A stretch of DNA of 64,000 bases, taken from assembly GCA_935421135.1 (NCBI GenBank), contig OW285187.1, forward strand, positions 18,724,429 to 18,788,428. Direction: 5' to 3'. The notes under the pieces were generated by a model that was given only the letters and a program-made list of their open reading frames with translations, was not told where the DNA came from and ran no database searches. Each line of letters starts with the position of its first letter. Within the stretch, counting starts at the first letter, position 1. Positions 10,781-25,285 of the stretch are shown piece by piece. The DNA comes from Bugulina stolonifera (Eukaryota > Bryozoa > Gymnolaemata > Cheilostomatida > Bugulidae). The translations under genes were made by a program, and so were the position numbers.

Positions 10781-13395
10781 CAAACTATGCATTCTGAACA
10801 TTGCACAAGTGAATGAAACACATTGTTACAAACAGCAATTTGGCACAAAACACACTGAAAACTTACTTCATGCAATATTGAACATCTTTTACTAGTTTAC
10901 AAACTAATAACTCAGGTGAAATTGTAAAAATCACAAATCTGGCATTATGTTTCATGTTTGCAAAGTTGAATATTGCATGCAACGACTTGTTTTATAGATT
11001 TTCATCCAAACTATGCATTCTGAACATTGTAAAAGTGAATGAAACACATTGTTAAAAACAGCAATTAGGTACAAAACACGCTGAAAACTTACTTTCATGC
11101 AATATTGAACTTCTTTTACTAGTTTACAAACTAATAACTCAAGTGAATTTGTCAAAAACGACAAATCTGACATTATGTTTCATGTTTGCAAAGTTGTATA
11201 TTGCATGCAAAGCCATGTTTTATTGATTTTCATTCAAACTATGCATTCTGAACATTGCACAAGTGAATGAAACACATTGTTACAAACAGCAATTTGGCAC
11301 AAAACACACTGAAAACTTACTTCATGCAGTATTGAACATCTTTTACTAGTTTACAAACTAATAACTCAGGTGAAATTGTAAAAATCACAAATCTGGCATT
11401 ATGTTTCATGTTTGCAAAGTTGAATATTGCATGCAACGACTTGTTTTATAGATTTTCATCCAAACTATGCATTCTGAACACTGTAAAATTGAATGGAACA
11501 CATTGTTACAAACAGTAATTTGGTGCAAAACACGCTGAAAACTTACTTTTATGCAATATTGAACATCTTTTACTAGTTTACCAGCTAATAACTCAAGTGA
11601 ATTTGTCAAAAACCACAAATTTGACATTATGTTTCATGTTTGCAAAGTTGAATATTGCATGCATAGCCATGTTTTATTGATTTTCATCCAAATTATGCAT
11701 TCTGAACATTGCAAAAGTGAATGAAACACATTGTTACAGACAGCAATTTGGCACAAAAATCACTTAAAACTTACTTTTATGCAATATTGAACATCTTCTG
11801 CTAGTATACAAACTAATAACTCAAGTGAATTTGTCAAAAGTCACGAATTTGACATTATGTTTCATGTTTGCAAAGTTAAATATTGCATGCAAAGCCATGA
11901 TTTATTGATTTTCATTCAAATTGTGCATTCTGAACATTGCAAATGTGAATGAAACACATTGTTACAAACAGCAATTTGTCACAAAACACACTGAAAACTT
12001 ACTTTCATGCAATATTGAACATCTTATACTAGGTTACCAACTAATAACTCAAGTGAATTTGTCAAAAACCACAAATTTGACATTATGTTTCATGTTTGCA
12101 AAGTTGAATATTGCATGCAAAGCCATGTTTTATTGATTTTCATTCAAATTATGCATTCTGAACATTGTAAAAGTGAATGAAACACATTGTTACAAACAGC
12201 AATTAGGTACAAAACACGCTGAAAACTTACTTTCATGCAATATTGAACTTCTTTTACTAGTTTACAAACTAATAACTCAAGTGAATTTGTCAAAAACGAC
12301 AAATCTGACATTATGTTTCATGTTTGCAAAGTTGTATATTGCATGCAAAGCCATGTTTTATTGATTTTCATTCAAACTATGCATTCTGAACATTGCACAA
12401 GTGAATGAAACACATTGTTACAAACAGCAATTTGGCACAAAACACACTGAAAACTTACTTCATGCAGTATTGAACATCTTTTACTAGTTTACAAACTAAT
12501 AACTCAGGTGAAATTGTAAAAATCACCAATCTGGCATTATGTTTCATGTTTGCAAAGTTGAATATTGCATGCAATGACTTGTTTTATGGATTTTCATCCA
12601 AACTATGCATTCTGAACACTGTAAAAGTGAATGAAACACATTGTTACAAACAGTAATTTAGTGCAAAACACACTGAAAACTTACTTTTATGCAATATTGA
12701 ACATCTTTTACTAGTTTACCAGCTAATAACTCAAGTGAATTTGTCAAAAACCACAAATTTGACATTATGTTTCATGTTTGCAAAGTTGAATATTGCATGC
12801 ATAGCCATGTTTTATTGATTTTCATCCAAATTATGCATTCTGAACATTGCAAAAGTGAATGGAACACATTGTTACAGACAGCAATTTGGCACAAAACACA
12901 CTTAAAACTTACTTTTATGCAATATTGAACATCTTTTACTAGTTTACCAACTAATAACTCAAGTGAATTAGTCAAAAACCACAAATTTGACATTATTTTT
13001 CATGTTTGCAAAGTTGAATATCGCATGCAAAGCCATGTTTTATTGATTTTCATTCAAATTATGCATTCTGAACATTGCAAAAGTGAATGAAACACATTGT
13101 TACAAACAGCAATTTGGCACAAAACACACTTAAAACTTACTTTTGTGCAATATTGCACATCTTCTACCAGTTTACAAACTAATAACTCAAGTGAGTTTGT
13201 CATAAGTCACGAATTTGACATTATGTTTCACGTTTGCAAAGTTAAATATTGCATGCAAAGCCATGTTTTATAGATTTTCATCCAAACTATGCATTCTGAA
13301 CACTGTAAAATTGAATGGAACACATTGTTACAAACAGTAATTTGGTGCAAAACACGCTGAAAACTTACTTTTATGCAATATTGAACATCTTTAAC
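10780..13395 (+). repeat. Block B, copy 2
   Basis: Offset 6,600 from copy 1; identical in the stretches compared. Confidence 0.8.
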
Positions 13396-13404
13396 TAGTT
13401 TACA

Positions 13405-15105
13405 AACTAATAACTTAAGTGAATTTGTCAAAAACCACAAATTTGACATTATGTTTCATGTTTGCAAAGTTGTGTATTGCATGCAAAGCCATGTTTTATT
13501 GATTTTCATTCAAACTATGCATTCTGAGCTTTGCAAAAGTGAATGGAACACATTGTTACAAACAGCAATTTGGCACAAAACACACTTAAAACTTACTTTT
13601 ATGCAATATTGAACATCTTTTACTAGTTCACCAACTAATAACTCAAGTGAATTAGTCAAAAACCACAAATTTGACATTATGTTTCATGTTTGCAAAGTTG
13701 AATATCACATGCAAAGCCATGTTTTATTGATTTTCATTCAAATTATGCATTCTGAACATTGCAAAATTGAATGAAACACATTGTTACAAACAGCAATTTG
13801 GCACAAAACACACTGAAAACTTACTTCATGCAATATTGAACATCTTTTACTAGTTTACAAACCAATAACTCAAGTGAAATAGTCAAAAATCACAAATCTG
13901 GCATCATGTTTCATGTTTGCAAAGTTGAATATTGCATGCAAAGACTTGTTTTATAGATTTTCATCCAAACTATGCATTTTGAACATTGCAAAAGTGAATG
14001 AAACACATTGTTACAAACATCAATTTGTCACAAAACACACTGAAAACTTACTTTCATGCAATATTGAACATCTTATACTAGTTTACCAACTAATAACTCA
14101 AGTGAATTTGTCAAAAACCACAAATTTGACATTATGTTTCATGTTTGCAAAGTTGAATATTGCATGCAACGACGTGTTTTATGGATTTTCATCCACACTA
14201 TGCATTCTGAACACTGTAAAAGTGAATGAAACACATTGTTCCAAACAGTAATTTAGTGCAAAACACGCTGAAAACTTACTTTTATGCAATATTGAACATC
14301 TTTTACTAGTTTACCAGCTAATAACTCAAGTGAATTTGTCAAAAACCACAAATTTGACATTATGTTTCATGTTTGCAAAGTTGAATATTGCATGCATAGC
14401 CATGTTTTATTGATTTTCATTCAAATTATGCATTCTGAACCTTGCAAAAGTGAATGAAACACATTGTTACAGACAGCAATTTGGCACAAAAATCACTTAA
14501 AACTTACTTTTATGCAATATTGAACATCTTCTGCTAGTTTACAAACTAATAACTCAAGTGAATTTGTCAAAAGTCACGAATTTGACATTATGTTTCATGT
14601 TTGCAAAGTTAAATATTGCATGCAAAGCCATGATTTATTGATTTTCATTCAAATTGTGCATTCTGAACATTGCAAATGTGAATGAAACACATTGTTACAA
14701 ACAGCAATTTGTCACAAAACACACTGAAAACTTATTTTCATGCAATATTGAATATCTTATACTAGTTTACCAACTAATAACTCAAGTGAATTTGTCAAAA
14801 ACCACAAATTTGACATTATGTTTCATGTTTGCAAAGTTGAATATTGCATGCAAAGCCATGTTTTATTGATTTTCATTCAAATTATGCATTCTGAACATTG
14901 TAAAAGTGAATGAAACACATTGTTACAAACAGCAATTAGGTACAAAACACGCTGAAAACTTACTTTCATGCAATATTGAACTTCTTTTACTAGTTTACAA
15001 ACTAATAACTCAAGTGAATTTGTCAAAAACGACAACTCTGACATTATGTTTCATGTTTGCAAAGTTGTATATTGCATGCAAAGCCATGTTTTATTGATTT
15101 TCATT
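13405..15105 (+). repeat. Block A, copy 4
   Basis: Identical in the stretches compared to copy 2, offset 6,600, including CTGAACCTTGC. Continues into block C. Confidence 0.82.
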
Positions 15106-15225
15106 CAAATTATGCTTTCTGAACATTGTGAATGTGAATGAAACACATTGTGACAAAAAGCAATTAGGTACAAAACACTGAAAACCTACTTTCATGCAAT
15201 ATTGAACATCTTTAACTAGTTTACA

Positions 15226-16926
15226 AACTAATAACTTAAGTGAATTTGTCAAAAACCACAAATTTGACATTATGTTTCATGTTTGCAAAGTTGTGTATTG
15301 CATGCAAAGCCATGTTTTATTGATTTTCATTCAAACTATGCATTCTGAGCTTTGCAAAAGTGAATGGAACACATTGTTACAAACAGCAATTTGGCACAAA
15401 ACACACTTAAAACTTACTTTTATGCAATATTGAACATCTTTTACTAGTTCACCAACTAATAACTCAAGTGAATTAGTCAAAAACCACAAATTTGACATTA
15501 TGTTTCATGTTTGCAAAGTTGAATATCACATGCAAAGCCATGTTTTATTGATTTTCATTCAAATTATGCATTCTGAACATTGCAAAATTGAATGAAACAC
15601 ATTGTTACAAACAGCAATTTGGCACAAAACACACTGAAAACTTACTTCATGCAATATTGAACATCTTTTACTAGTTTACAAACCAATAACTCAAGTGAAA
15701 TAGTCAAAAATCACAAATCTGGCATCATGTTTCATGTTTGCAAAGTTGAATATTGCATGCAAAGACTTGTTTTATAGATTTTCATCCAAACTATGCATTT
15801 TGAACATTGCAAAAGTGAATGAAACACATTGTTACAAACATCAATTTGTCACAAAACACACTGAAAACTTACTTTCATGCAATATTGAACATCTTATACT
15901 AGTTTACCAACTAATAACTCAAGTGAATTTGTCAAAAACCACAAATTTGACATTATGTTTCATGTTTGCAAAGTTGAATATTGCATGCAACGACGTGTTT
16001 TATGGATTTTCATCCAAACTATGCATTCTGAACACTGTAAAAGTGAATGAAACACATTGTTCCAAACAGTAATTTAGTGCAAAACACGCTGAAAACTTAC
16101 TTTTATGCAATATTGAACATCTTTTACTAGTTTACCAGCTAATAACTCAAGTGAATTTGTCAAAAACCACAAATTTGACATTATGTTTCATGTTTGCAAA
16201 GTTGAATATTGCATGCATAGCCATGTTTTATTGATTTTCATTCAAATTATGCATTCTGAACATTGCAAAAGTGAATGAAACACATTGTTACAGACAGCAA
16301 TTTGGCACAAAAATCACTTAAAACTTACTTTTATGCAATATTGAACATCTTCTGCTAGTTTACAAACTAATAACTCAAGTGAATTTGTCAAAAGTCACGA
16401 ATTTGACATTATGTTTCATGTTTGCAAAGTTAAATATTGCATGCAAAGCCATGATTTATTGATTTTCATTCAAATTGTGCATTCTGAACATTGCAAATGT
16501 GAATGAAACACATTGTTACAAACAGCAATTTGTCACAAAACACACTGAAAACTTATTTTCATGCAATATTGAATATCTTATACTAGTTTACCAACTAATA
16601 ACTCAAGTGAATTTGTCAAAAACCACAAATTTGACATTATGTTTCATGTTTGCAAAGTTGAATATTGCATGCAAAGCCATGTTTTATTGATTTTCATTCA
16701 AATTATGCATTCTGAACATTGTAAAAGTGAATGAAACACATTGTTACAAACAGCAATTAGGTACAAAACACGCTGAAAACTTACTTTCATGCAATATTGA
16801 ACTTCTTTTACTAGTTTACAAACTAATAACTCAAGTGAATTTGTCAAAAACGACAACTCTGACATTATGTTTCATGTTTGCAAAGTTGTATATTGCATGC
16901 AAAGCCATGTTTTATTGATTTTCATT
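15226..16926 (+). repeat. Block A, copy 5, mosaic
   Basis: Placed like copies 1 and 3 (continues into block B) and shares their CTGAACATTGC near 16,260, but carries the ATTGTGC variant near 16,475 that is typical of copies 2 and 4. The combination suggests exchange or gene conversion between block A classes. Confidence 0.78.
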
Positions 16927-19900
16927 CAAACTATGCATTCTGAACATTGCACAAGTGAATGAAACACATTGTTACAAACAGCAATTTGGCACAAAACACA
17001 CTGAAAACTTACTTCATGCAATATTGAACATCTTTTACTAGTTTACAAACTAATAACTCAGGTGAAATTGTAAAAATCACAAATCTGGCATTATGTTTCA
17101 TGTTTGCAAAGTTGAATATTGCATGCAACGACTTGTTTTATAGATTTTCATCCAAACTATGCATTCTGAACATTGTAAAAGTGAATGAAACACATTGTTA
17201 AAAACAGCAATTAGGTACAAAACACGCTGAAAACTTACTTTCATGCAATATTGAACTTCTTTTACTAGTTTACAAACTAATAACTCAAGTGAATTTGTCA
17301 AAAACGACAAATCTGACATTATGTTTCATGTTTGCAAAGTTGTATATTGCATGCAAAGCCATGTTTTATTGATTTTCATTCAAACTATGCATTCTGAACA
17401 TTGCACAAGTGAATGAAACACATTGTTACAAACAGCAATTTGGCACAAAACACACTGAAAACTTACTTCATGCAGTATTGAACATCTTTTACTAGTTTAC
17501 AAACTAATAACTCAGGTGAAATTGTAAAAATCACAAATCTGGCATTATGTTTCATGTTTGCAAAGTTGAATATTGCATGCAACGACTTGTTTTATAGATT
17601 TTCATCCAAACTATGCATTCTGAACACTGTAAAATTGAATGGAACACATTGTTACAAACAGTAATTTGGTGCAAAACACGCTGAAAACTTACTTTTATGC
17701 AATATTGAACATCTTTTACTAGTTTACCAGCTAATAACTCAAGTGAATTTGTCAAAAACCACAAATTTGACATTATGTTTCATGTTTGCAAAGTTGAATA
17801 TTGCATGCATAGCCATGTTTTATTGATTTTCATCCAAATTATGCATTCTGAACATTGCAAAAGTGAATGAAACACATTGTTACAGACAGCAATTTGGCAC
17901 AAAAATCACTTAAAACTTACTTTTATGCAATATTGAACATCTTCTGCTAGTATACAAACTAATAACTCAAGTGAATTTGTCAAAAGTCACGAATTTGACA
18001 TTATGTTTCATGTTTGCAAAGTTAAATATTGCATGCAAAGCCATGATTTATTGATTTTCATTCAAATTGTGCATTCTGAACATTGCAAATGTGAATGAAA
18101 CACATTGTTACAAACAGCAATTTGTCACAAAACACACTGAAAACTTACTTTCATGCAATATTGAACATCTTATACTAGGTTACCAACTAATAACTCAAGT
18201 GAATTTGTCAAAAACCACAAATTTGACATTATGTTTCATGTTTGCAAAGTTGAATATTGCATGCAAAGCCATGTTTTATTGATTTTCATTCAAATTATGC
18301 ATTCTGAACATTGTAAAAGTGAATGAAACACATTGTTACACACAGCAATTAGGTACAAAACACGCTGAAAACTTACTTTCATGCAATATTGAACTTCTTT
18401 TACTAGTTTACAAACTAATAACTCAAGTGAATTTGTCAAAAACGACAAATCTGACATTATGTTTCATGTTTGCAAAGTTGTATATTGCATGCAAAGCCAT
18501 GTTTTATTGATTTTCATTCAAACTATGCATTCTGAACATTGCACAAGTGAATGAAACACATTGTTACAAACAGCAATTTGGCACAAAACACACTGAAAAC
18601 TTACTTCATGCAGTATTGAACATCTTTTACTAGTTTACAAACTAATAACTCAGGTGAAATTGTAAAAATCACCAATCTGGCATTATGTTTCATGTTTGCA
18701 AAGTTGAATATTGCATGCAATGACTTGTTTTATGGATTTTCATCCAAACTATGCATTCTGAACACTGTAAAAGTGAATGAAACACATTGTTACAAACAGT
18801 AATTTAGTGCAAAACACACTGAAAACTTACTTTTATGCAATATTGAACATCTTTTACTAGTTTACCAGCTAATAACTCAAGTGAATTTGTCAAAAACCAC
18901 AAATTTGACATTATGTTTCATGTTTGCAAAGTTGAATATTGCATGCATAGCCATGTTTTATTGATTTTCATCCAAATTATGCATTCTGAACATTGCAAAA
19001 GTGAATGGAACACATTGTTACAGACAGCAATTTGGCACAAAACACACTTAAAACTTACTTTTATGCAATATTGAACATCTTTTACTAGTTTACCAACTAA
19101 TAACTCAAGTGAATTAGTCAAAAACCACAAATTTGACATTATTTTTCATGTTTGCAAAGTTGAATATCGCATGCAAAGCCATGTTTTATTGATTTTCATT
19201 CAAATTATGCATTCTGAACATTGCAAAAGTGAATGAAACACATTGTTACAAACAGCAATTTGGCACAAAACACACTTAAAACTTACTTTTGTGCAATATT
19301 GCACATCTTCTACCAGTTTACAAACTAATAACTCAAGTGAGTTTGTCATAAGTCACGAATTTGACATTATGTTTCACGTTTGCAAAGTTAAATATTGCAT
19401 GCAAAGCCATGTTTTATAGATTTTCATCCAAACTATGCATTCTGAACACTGTAAAATTGAATGGAACACATTGTTACAAACAGTAATTTGGTGCAAAACA
19501 CGCTGAAAACTTACTTTTATGCAATATTGAACATCTTTAACTAGTTTACAAACTAATAACTTAAGTGAATTTGTCAAAAACCACAAATTTGACATTATGT
19601 TTCATGTTTGCAAAGTTGTGTATTGCATGCAAAGCCATGTTTTATTGATTTTCATTCAAACTATGCATTCTGAGCTTTGCAAAAGTGAATGGAACACATT
19701 GTTACAAACAGCAATTTGGCACAAAACACACTTAAAACTTACTTTTATGCAATATTGAACATCTTTTACTAGTTCACCAACTAATAACTCAAGTGAATTA
19801 GTCAAAAACCACAAATTTGACATTATGTTTCATGTTTGCAAAGTTGAATATCACATGCAAAGCCATGTTTTATTGATTTTCATTCAAATTATGCATTCTG

Positions 19901-21242
19901 AACATTGCAAAATTGAATGAAACACATTGTTACAAACAGCAATTTGGCACAAAACACACTGAAAACTTACTTCATGCAATATTGAACATCTTTTACTAGT
20001 TTACAAACCAATAACTCAAGTGAAATAGTCAAAAATCACAAATCTGGCATCATGTTTCATGTTTGCAAAGTTGAATATTGCATGCAAAGACTTGTTTTAT
20101 AGATTTTCATCCAAACTATGCATTTTGAACATTGCAAAAGTGAATGAAACACATTGTTACAAACATCAATTTGTCACAAAACACACTGAAAACTTACTTT
20201 CATGCAATATTGAACATCTTATACTAGTTTACCAACTAATAACTCAAGTGAATTTGTCAAAAACCACAAATTTGACATTATGTTTCATGTTTGCAAAGTT
20301 GAATATTGCATGCAACGACGTGTTTTATGGATTTTCATCCACACTATGCATTCTGAACACTGTAAAAGTGAATGAAACACATTGTTCCAAACAGTAATTT
20401 AGTGCAAAACACGCTGAAAACTTACTTTTATGCAATATTGAACATCTTTTACTAGTTTACCAGCTAATAACTCAAGTGAATTTGTCAAAAACCACAAATT
20501 TGACATTATGTTTCATGTTTGCAAAGTTGAATATTGCATGCATAGCCATGTTTTATTGATTTTCATCAAATTATGCATTCTGAACATTGCAAAAGTGAAT
20601 GAAACACATTGTTACAGACAGCAATTTGGCACAAAAATCACTTAAAACTTACTTTTATGCAATATTGAACATCTTCTGCTAGTTTACAAACTAATAACTC
20701 AAGTGAATTTGTCAAAAGTCACGAATTTGACATTATGTTTCATGTTTGCAAAGTTAAATATTGCATGCAAAGCCATGATTTATTGATTTTCATTCAAATT
20801 GTGCATTCTGAACATTGCAAATGTGAATGAAACACATTGTTACAAACAGCAATTTGTCACAAAACACACTGAAAACTTATTTTCATGCAATATTGAATAT
20901 CTTATACTAGTTTACCAACTAATAACTCAAGTGAATTTGTCAAAAACCACAAATTTGACATTATGTTTCATGTTTGCAAAGTTGAATATTGCATGCAAAG
21001 CCATGTTTTATTGATTTTCATTCAAATTATGCATTCTGAACATTGTAAAAGTGAATGAAACACATTGTTACAAACAGCAATTAGGTACAAAACACGCTGA
21101 AAACTTACTTTCATGCAATATTGAACTTCTTTTACTAGTTTACAAACTAATAACTCAAGTGAATTTGTCAAAAACGACAACTCTGACATTATGTTTCATG
21201 TTTGCAAAGTTGTATATTGCATGCAAAGCCATGTTTTATTGA
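15531..21242 (+). repeat. 29-mer HOR, copy 3, shortened (about 25 monomers)
   Basis: Relative to copy 2 the offset changes from 6,600 to 6,146 at about 15,541: one dimer (454-455 bp) present in copy 2 is missing. A single-base deletion near 20,563 (TTTCATCAAATT) then shifts the offset to 6,145. At about 21,250 the sequence leaves the 29-mer path, entering block B where copies 1 and 2 enter block C, and the 17-mer domain begins. Private changes include ACACACAGC near 18,347. Confidence 0.82.
16926..19541 (+). repeat. Block B, copy 3
   Basis: Offset 6,146 from copy 2. Contains the private ACACACAGC change near 18,347. Confidence 0.8.
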
Positions 21243-21250
21243 TTTTCATT
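19551..21250 (+). repeat. Block A, copy 6
   Basis: Has a private 1-bp deletion near 20,563 (TTTCATCAAATT). Occupies the position of copies 2 and 4 in the HOR but continues into block B, so the usual A-C junction is missing here. Confidence 0.78.
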
Positions 21251-23860
21251 CAAACTATGCATTCTGAACATTGCACAAGTGAATGAAACACATTGTTACA
21301 AACAGCAATTTGGCACAAAACACACTGAAAACTTACTTCATGCAATATTGAACATCTTTTACTAGTTTACAAACTAATAACTCAGGTGAAATTGTAAAAA
21401 TCACAAATCTGGCATTATGTTTCATGTTTGCAAAGTTGAATATTGCATGCAACGACTTGTTTTATAGATTTTCATCCAAACTATGCATTCTGAACATTGT
21501 AAAAGTGAATGAAACACATTGTTACAAACAGCAATTAGGTACAAAACACGCTGAAAACTTACTTTCATGCAATATTGAACTTCTTTTACTAGTTTACAAA
21601 CTAATAACTCAAGTGAATTTGTCAAAAACGACAAATCTGACATTATGTTTCATGTTTGCAAAGTTGTATATTGCATGCAAAGCCATGTTTTATTGATTTT
21701 CATTCAAACTATGCATTCTGAACATTGCACAAGTGAATGAAACACATTGTTACAAACAGCAATTTGGCACAAAACACACTGAAAACTTACTTCATGCAGT
21801 ATTGAACATCTTTTACTAGTTTACAAACTAATAACTCAGGTGAAATTGTAAAAATCACAAATCTGGCATTATGTTTCATGTTTGCAAAGTTGAATATTGC
21901 ATGCAACGACTTGTTTTATAGATTTTCATCCAAACTATGCATTCTGAACACTGTAAAATTGAATGGAACACATTGTTACAAACAGTAATTTGGTGCAAAA
22001 CACGCTGAAAACTTACTTTTATGCAATATTGAACATCTTTTACTAGTTTACCAGCTAATAACTCAAGTGAATTTGTCAAAAACCACAAATTTGACATTAT
22101 GTTTCATGTTTGCAAAGTTGAATATTGCATGCATAGCCATGTTTTATTGATTTTCATCCAAATTATGCATTCTGAACATTGCAAAAGTGAATGAAACACA
22201 TTGTTACAGACAGCAATTTGGCACAAAAATCACTTAAAACTTACTTTTATGCAATATTGAACATCTTCTGCTAGTATACAAACTAATAACTCAAGTGAAT
22301 TTGTCAAAAGTCACGAATTTGACATTATGTTTCATGTTTGCAAAGTTAAATATTGCATGCAAAGCCATGATTTATTGATTTTCATTCAAATTGTGCATTC
22401 TGAACATTGCAAATGTGAATGAAACACATTGTTACAAACAGCAATTTGTCACAAAACACACTGAAAACTTACTTTCATGCAATATTGAACATCTTATACT
22501 AGGTTACCAACTAATAACTCAAGTGAATTTGTCAAAAACCACAAATTTGACATTATGTTTCATGTTTGCAAAGTTGAATATTGCATGCAAAGCCATGTTT
22601 TATTGATTTTCATTCAAATTATGCATTCTGAACATTGTAAAAGTGAATGAAACACATTGTTACAAACAGCAATTAGGTACAAAACACGCTGAAAACTTAC
22701 TTTCATGCAATATTGAACTTCTTTTACTAGTTTACAAACTAATAACTCAAGTGAATTTGTCAAAAACGACAAATCTGACATTATGTTTCATGTTTGCAAA
22801 GTTGTATATTGCATGCAAAGCCATGTTTTATTGATTTTCATTCAAACTATGCATTCTGAACATTGCACAAGTGAATGAAACACATTGTTACAAACAGCAA
22901 TTTGGCACAAAACACACTGAAAACTTACTTCATGCAGTATTGAACATCTTTTACTAGTTTACAAACTAATAACTCAGGTGAAATTGTAAAAATCACCAAT
23001 CTGGCATTATGTTTCATGTTTGCAAAGTTGAATATTGCATGCAATGACTTGTTTTATGGATTTTCATCCAAACTATGCATTCTGAACACTGTAAAAGTGA
23101 ATGAAACACATTGTTACAAACAGTAATTTAGTGCAAAACACACTGAAAACTTACTTTTATGCAATATTGAACATCTTTTACTAGTTTACCAGCTAATAAC
23201 TCAAGTGAATTTGTCAAAAACCACAAATTTGACATTATGTTTCATGTTTGCAAAGTTGAATATTGCATGCATAGCCATGTTTTATTGATTTTCATCCAAA
23301 TTATGCATTCTGAACATTGCAAAAGTGAATGGAACACATTGTTACAGACAGCAATTTGGCACAAAACACACTTAAAACTTACTTTTATGCAATATTGAAC
23401 ATCTTTTACTAGTTTACCAACTAATAACTCAAGTGAATTAGTCAAAAACCACAAATTTGACATTATTTTTCATGTTTGCAAAGTTGAATATCGCATGCAA
23501 AGCCATGTTTTATTGATTTTCATTCAAATTATGCATTCTGAACATTGCAAAAGTGAATGAAACACATTGTTACAAACAGCAATTTGGCACAAAACACACT
23601 TAAAACTTACTTTTGTGCAATATTGCACATCTTCTACCAGTTTACAAACTAATAACTCAAGTGAGTTTGTCATAAGTCACGAATTTGACATTATGTTTCA
23701 CGTTTGCAAAGTTAAATATTGCATGCAAAGCCATGTTTTATAGATTTTCATCCAAACTATGCATTCTGAACACTGTAAAATTGAATGGAACACATTGTTA
23801 CAAACAGTAATTTGGTGCAAAACACGCTGAAAACTTACTTTTATGCAATATTGAACATCT
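21250..23860 (+). repeat. Block B, copy 4, founder-like segment of the 17-mer domain
   Basis: Offset 4,324 from copy 3 up to about 23,860. There copy 3 continues AACTAGTTTACAAACTAATAACTTAAG into block A, whereas this copy continues TTACTAGTTTACTAGCTAATAAC and loops back to units already seen 1,822 bp (8 monomers) earlier. It is the last point of alignment with the 29-mer. Confidence 0.78.
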
Positions 23861-25285
23861 TTTACTAGTTTACTAGCTAATAACTCAAGTGAATTTGTCA
23901 AAAACCACAAATTTGACATTATGTTTCATGTTTGCAAAGTTGAATATTGCATGCATAGCCATGTTTTATTGATTTTCATCCAAATTATGCATTCTGAACA
24001 TTGCAAAAGTGAATGAAACACATTGTTACAGACAGCAATTTGGCACAAAAATCACTTAAAACTTACTTTTATGCAATATTGAACATCTTCTGCTAGTATA
24101 CAAACTAATAACTCAAGTGAATTTGTCAAAAGTCACGAATTTGACATTATGTTTCATGTTTGCAAAGTTAAATATTGCATGCAAAGCCATGATTTATTGA
24201 TTTTCATTCAAATTGTGCATTCTGAACATTGCAAATGTGAATGAAACACATTGTTACAAACAGCAATTTGTCACAAAACACACTGAAAACTTACTTTCAT
24301 GCAATATTGAACATCTTATACTAGGTTACCAACTAATAACTCAAGTGAATTTGTCAAAAACCACAAATTTGACATTATTTTTCATGTTTGCAAAGTTGAA
24401 TATTGCATGCAAAGCCATGTTTTATTGATTTTCATTCAAATTATGCATTCTGAACATTGTAAAAGTGAATGAAACACATTGTTACAAACAGCAATTAGGT
24501 ACAAAACACGCTGAAAACTTACTTTCATGCAATATTGAACTTCTTTTACTAGTTTACAAACTAATAACTCAAGTGAATTTGTCAAAAACGACAAATCTGA
24601 CATTATGTTTCATGTTTGCAAAGTTGTATATTGCATGCAAAGCCATGTTTTATTGATTTTCATTCAAACTATGCATTCTGAACATTGCACAAGTGAATGA
24701 AACACATTGTTACAAACAGCAATTTGGCACAAAACACACTGAAAACTTACTTCATGCAGTATTGAACATCTTTTACTAGTTTACAAACTAATAACTCAGG
24801 TGAAATTGTAAAAATCACCAATCTGGCATTATGTTTCATGTTTGCAAAGTTGAATATTGCATGCAATGACTTGTTTTATGGATTTTCATCCAAACTATGC
24901 ATTCTGAACACTGTAAAAGTGAATGAAACACATTGTTACAAACAGTAATTTAGTGCAAAACACACTAAAAACTTACTTTTATGCAATATTGAACATCTTT
25001 TACTAGTTTACCAGCTAATAACTCAAGTGAATTTGTCAAAAACCACAAATTTGACATTATGTTTCATGTTTGCAAAGTTGAATATTGCATGCATAGCCAT
25101 GTTTTATTGATTTTCATCCAAATTATGCATTCTGAACATTGTAAAAGTGAATGAAACACATTGTTACAAACAGTAATTTGGTGCAAAACACGCTGAAAAC
25201 TTACTTTTATGCAATATTGAACATCTTTTACTAGTTTACCAGCTAATAACTCAAGTGAATTTGTCAAAAACCACAAATTTGACAT
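21415..25285 (+). repeat. 17-mer HOR, copy 1 (about 3,871 bp)
   Basis: Matches 25,286-29,156 at offset 3,871 (17 x 227.7). Contains an internal 8-monomer duplication (22,391 to 24,213, offset 1,822). Private changes include TTACTAGCTAATAAC near 23,871 where other copies read TTACCAGC. Confidence 0.83.

Larger units (their letters stand above)
8931..15530 (+). repeat. 29-mer HOR, copy 2 (6,600 bp)
   Basis: A tandem copy of 2,331-8,930 at a constant offset of 6,600 with no indel. I found no mismatch in the stretches compared. The C unit pair occurs twice around the copy junction (ATGCTTTCTG near 8,510 and near 8,965), 455 bp apart, which is a duplicated dimer. Confidence 0.88.
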
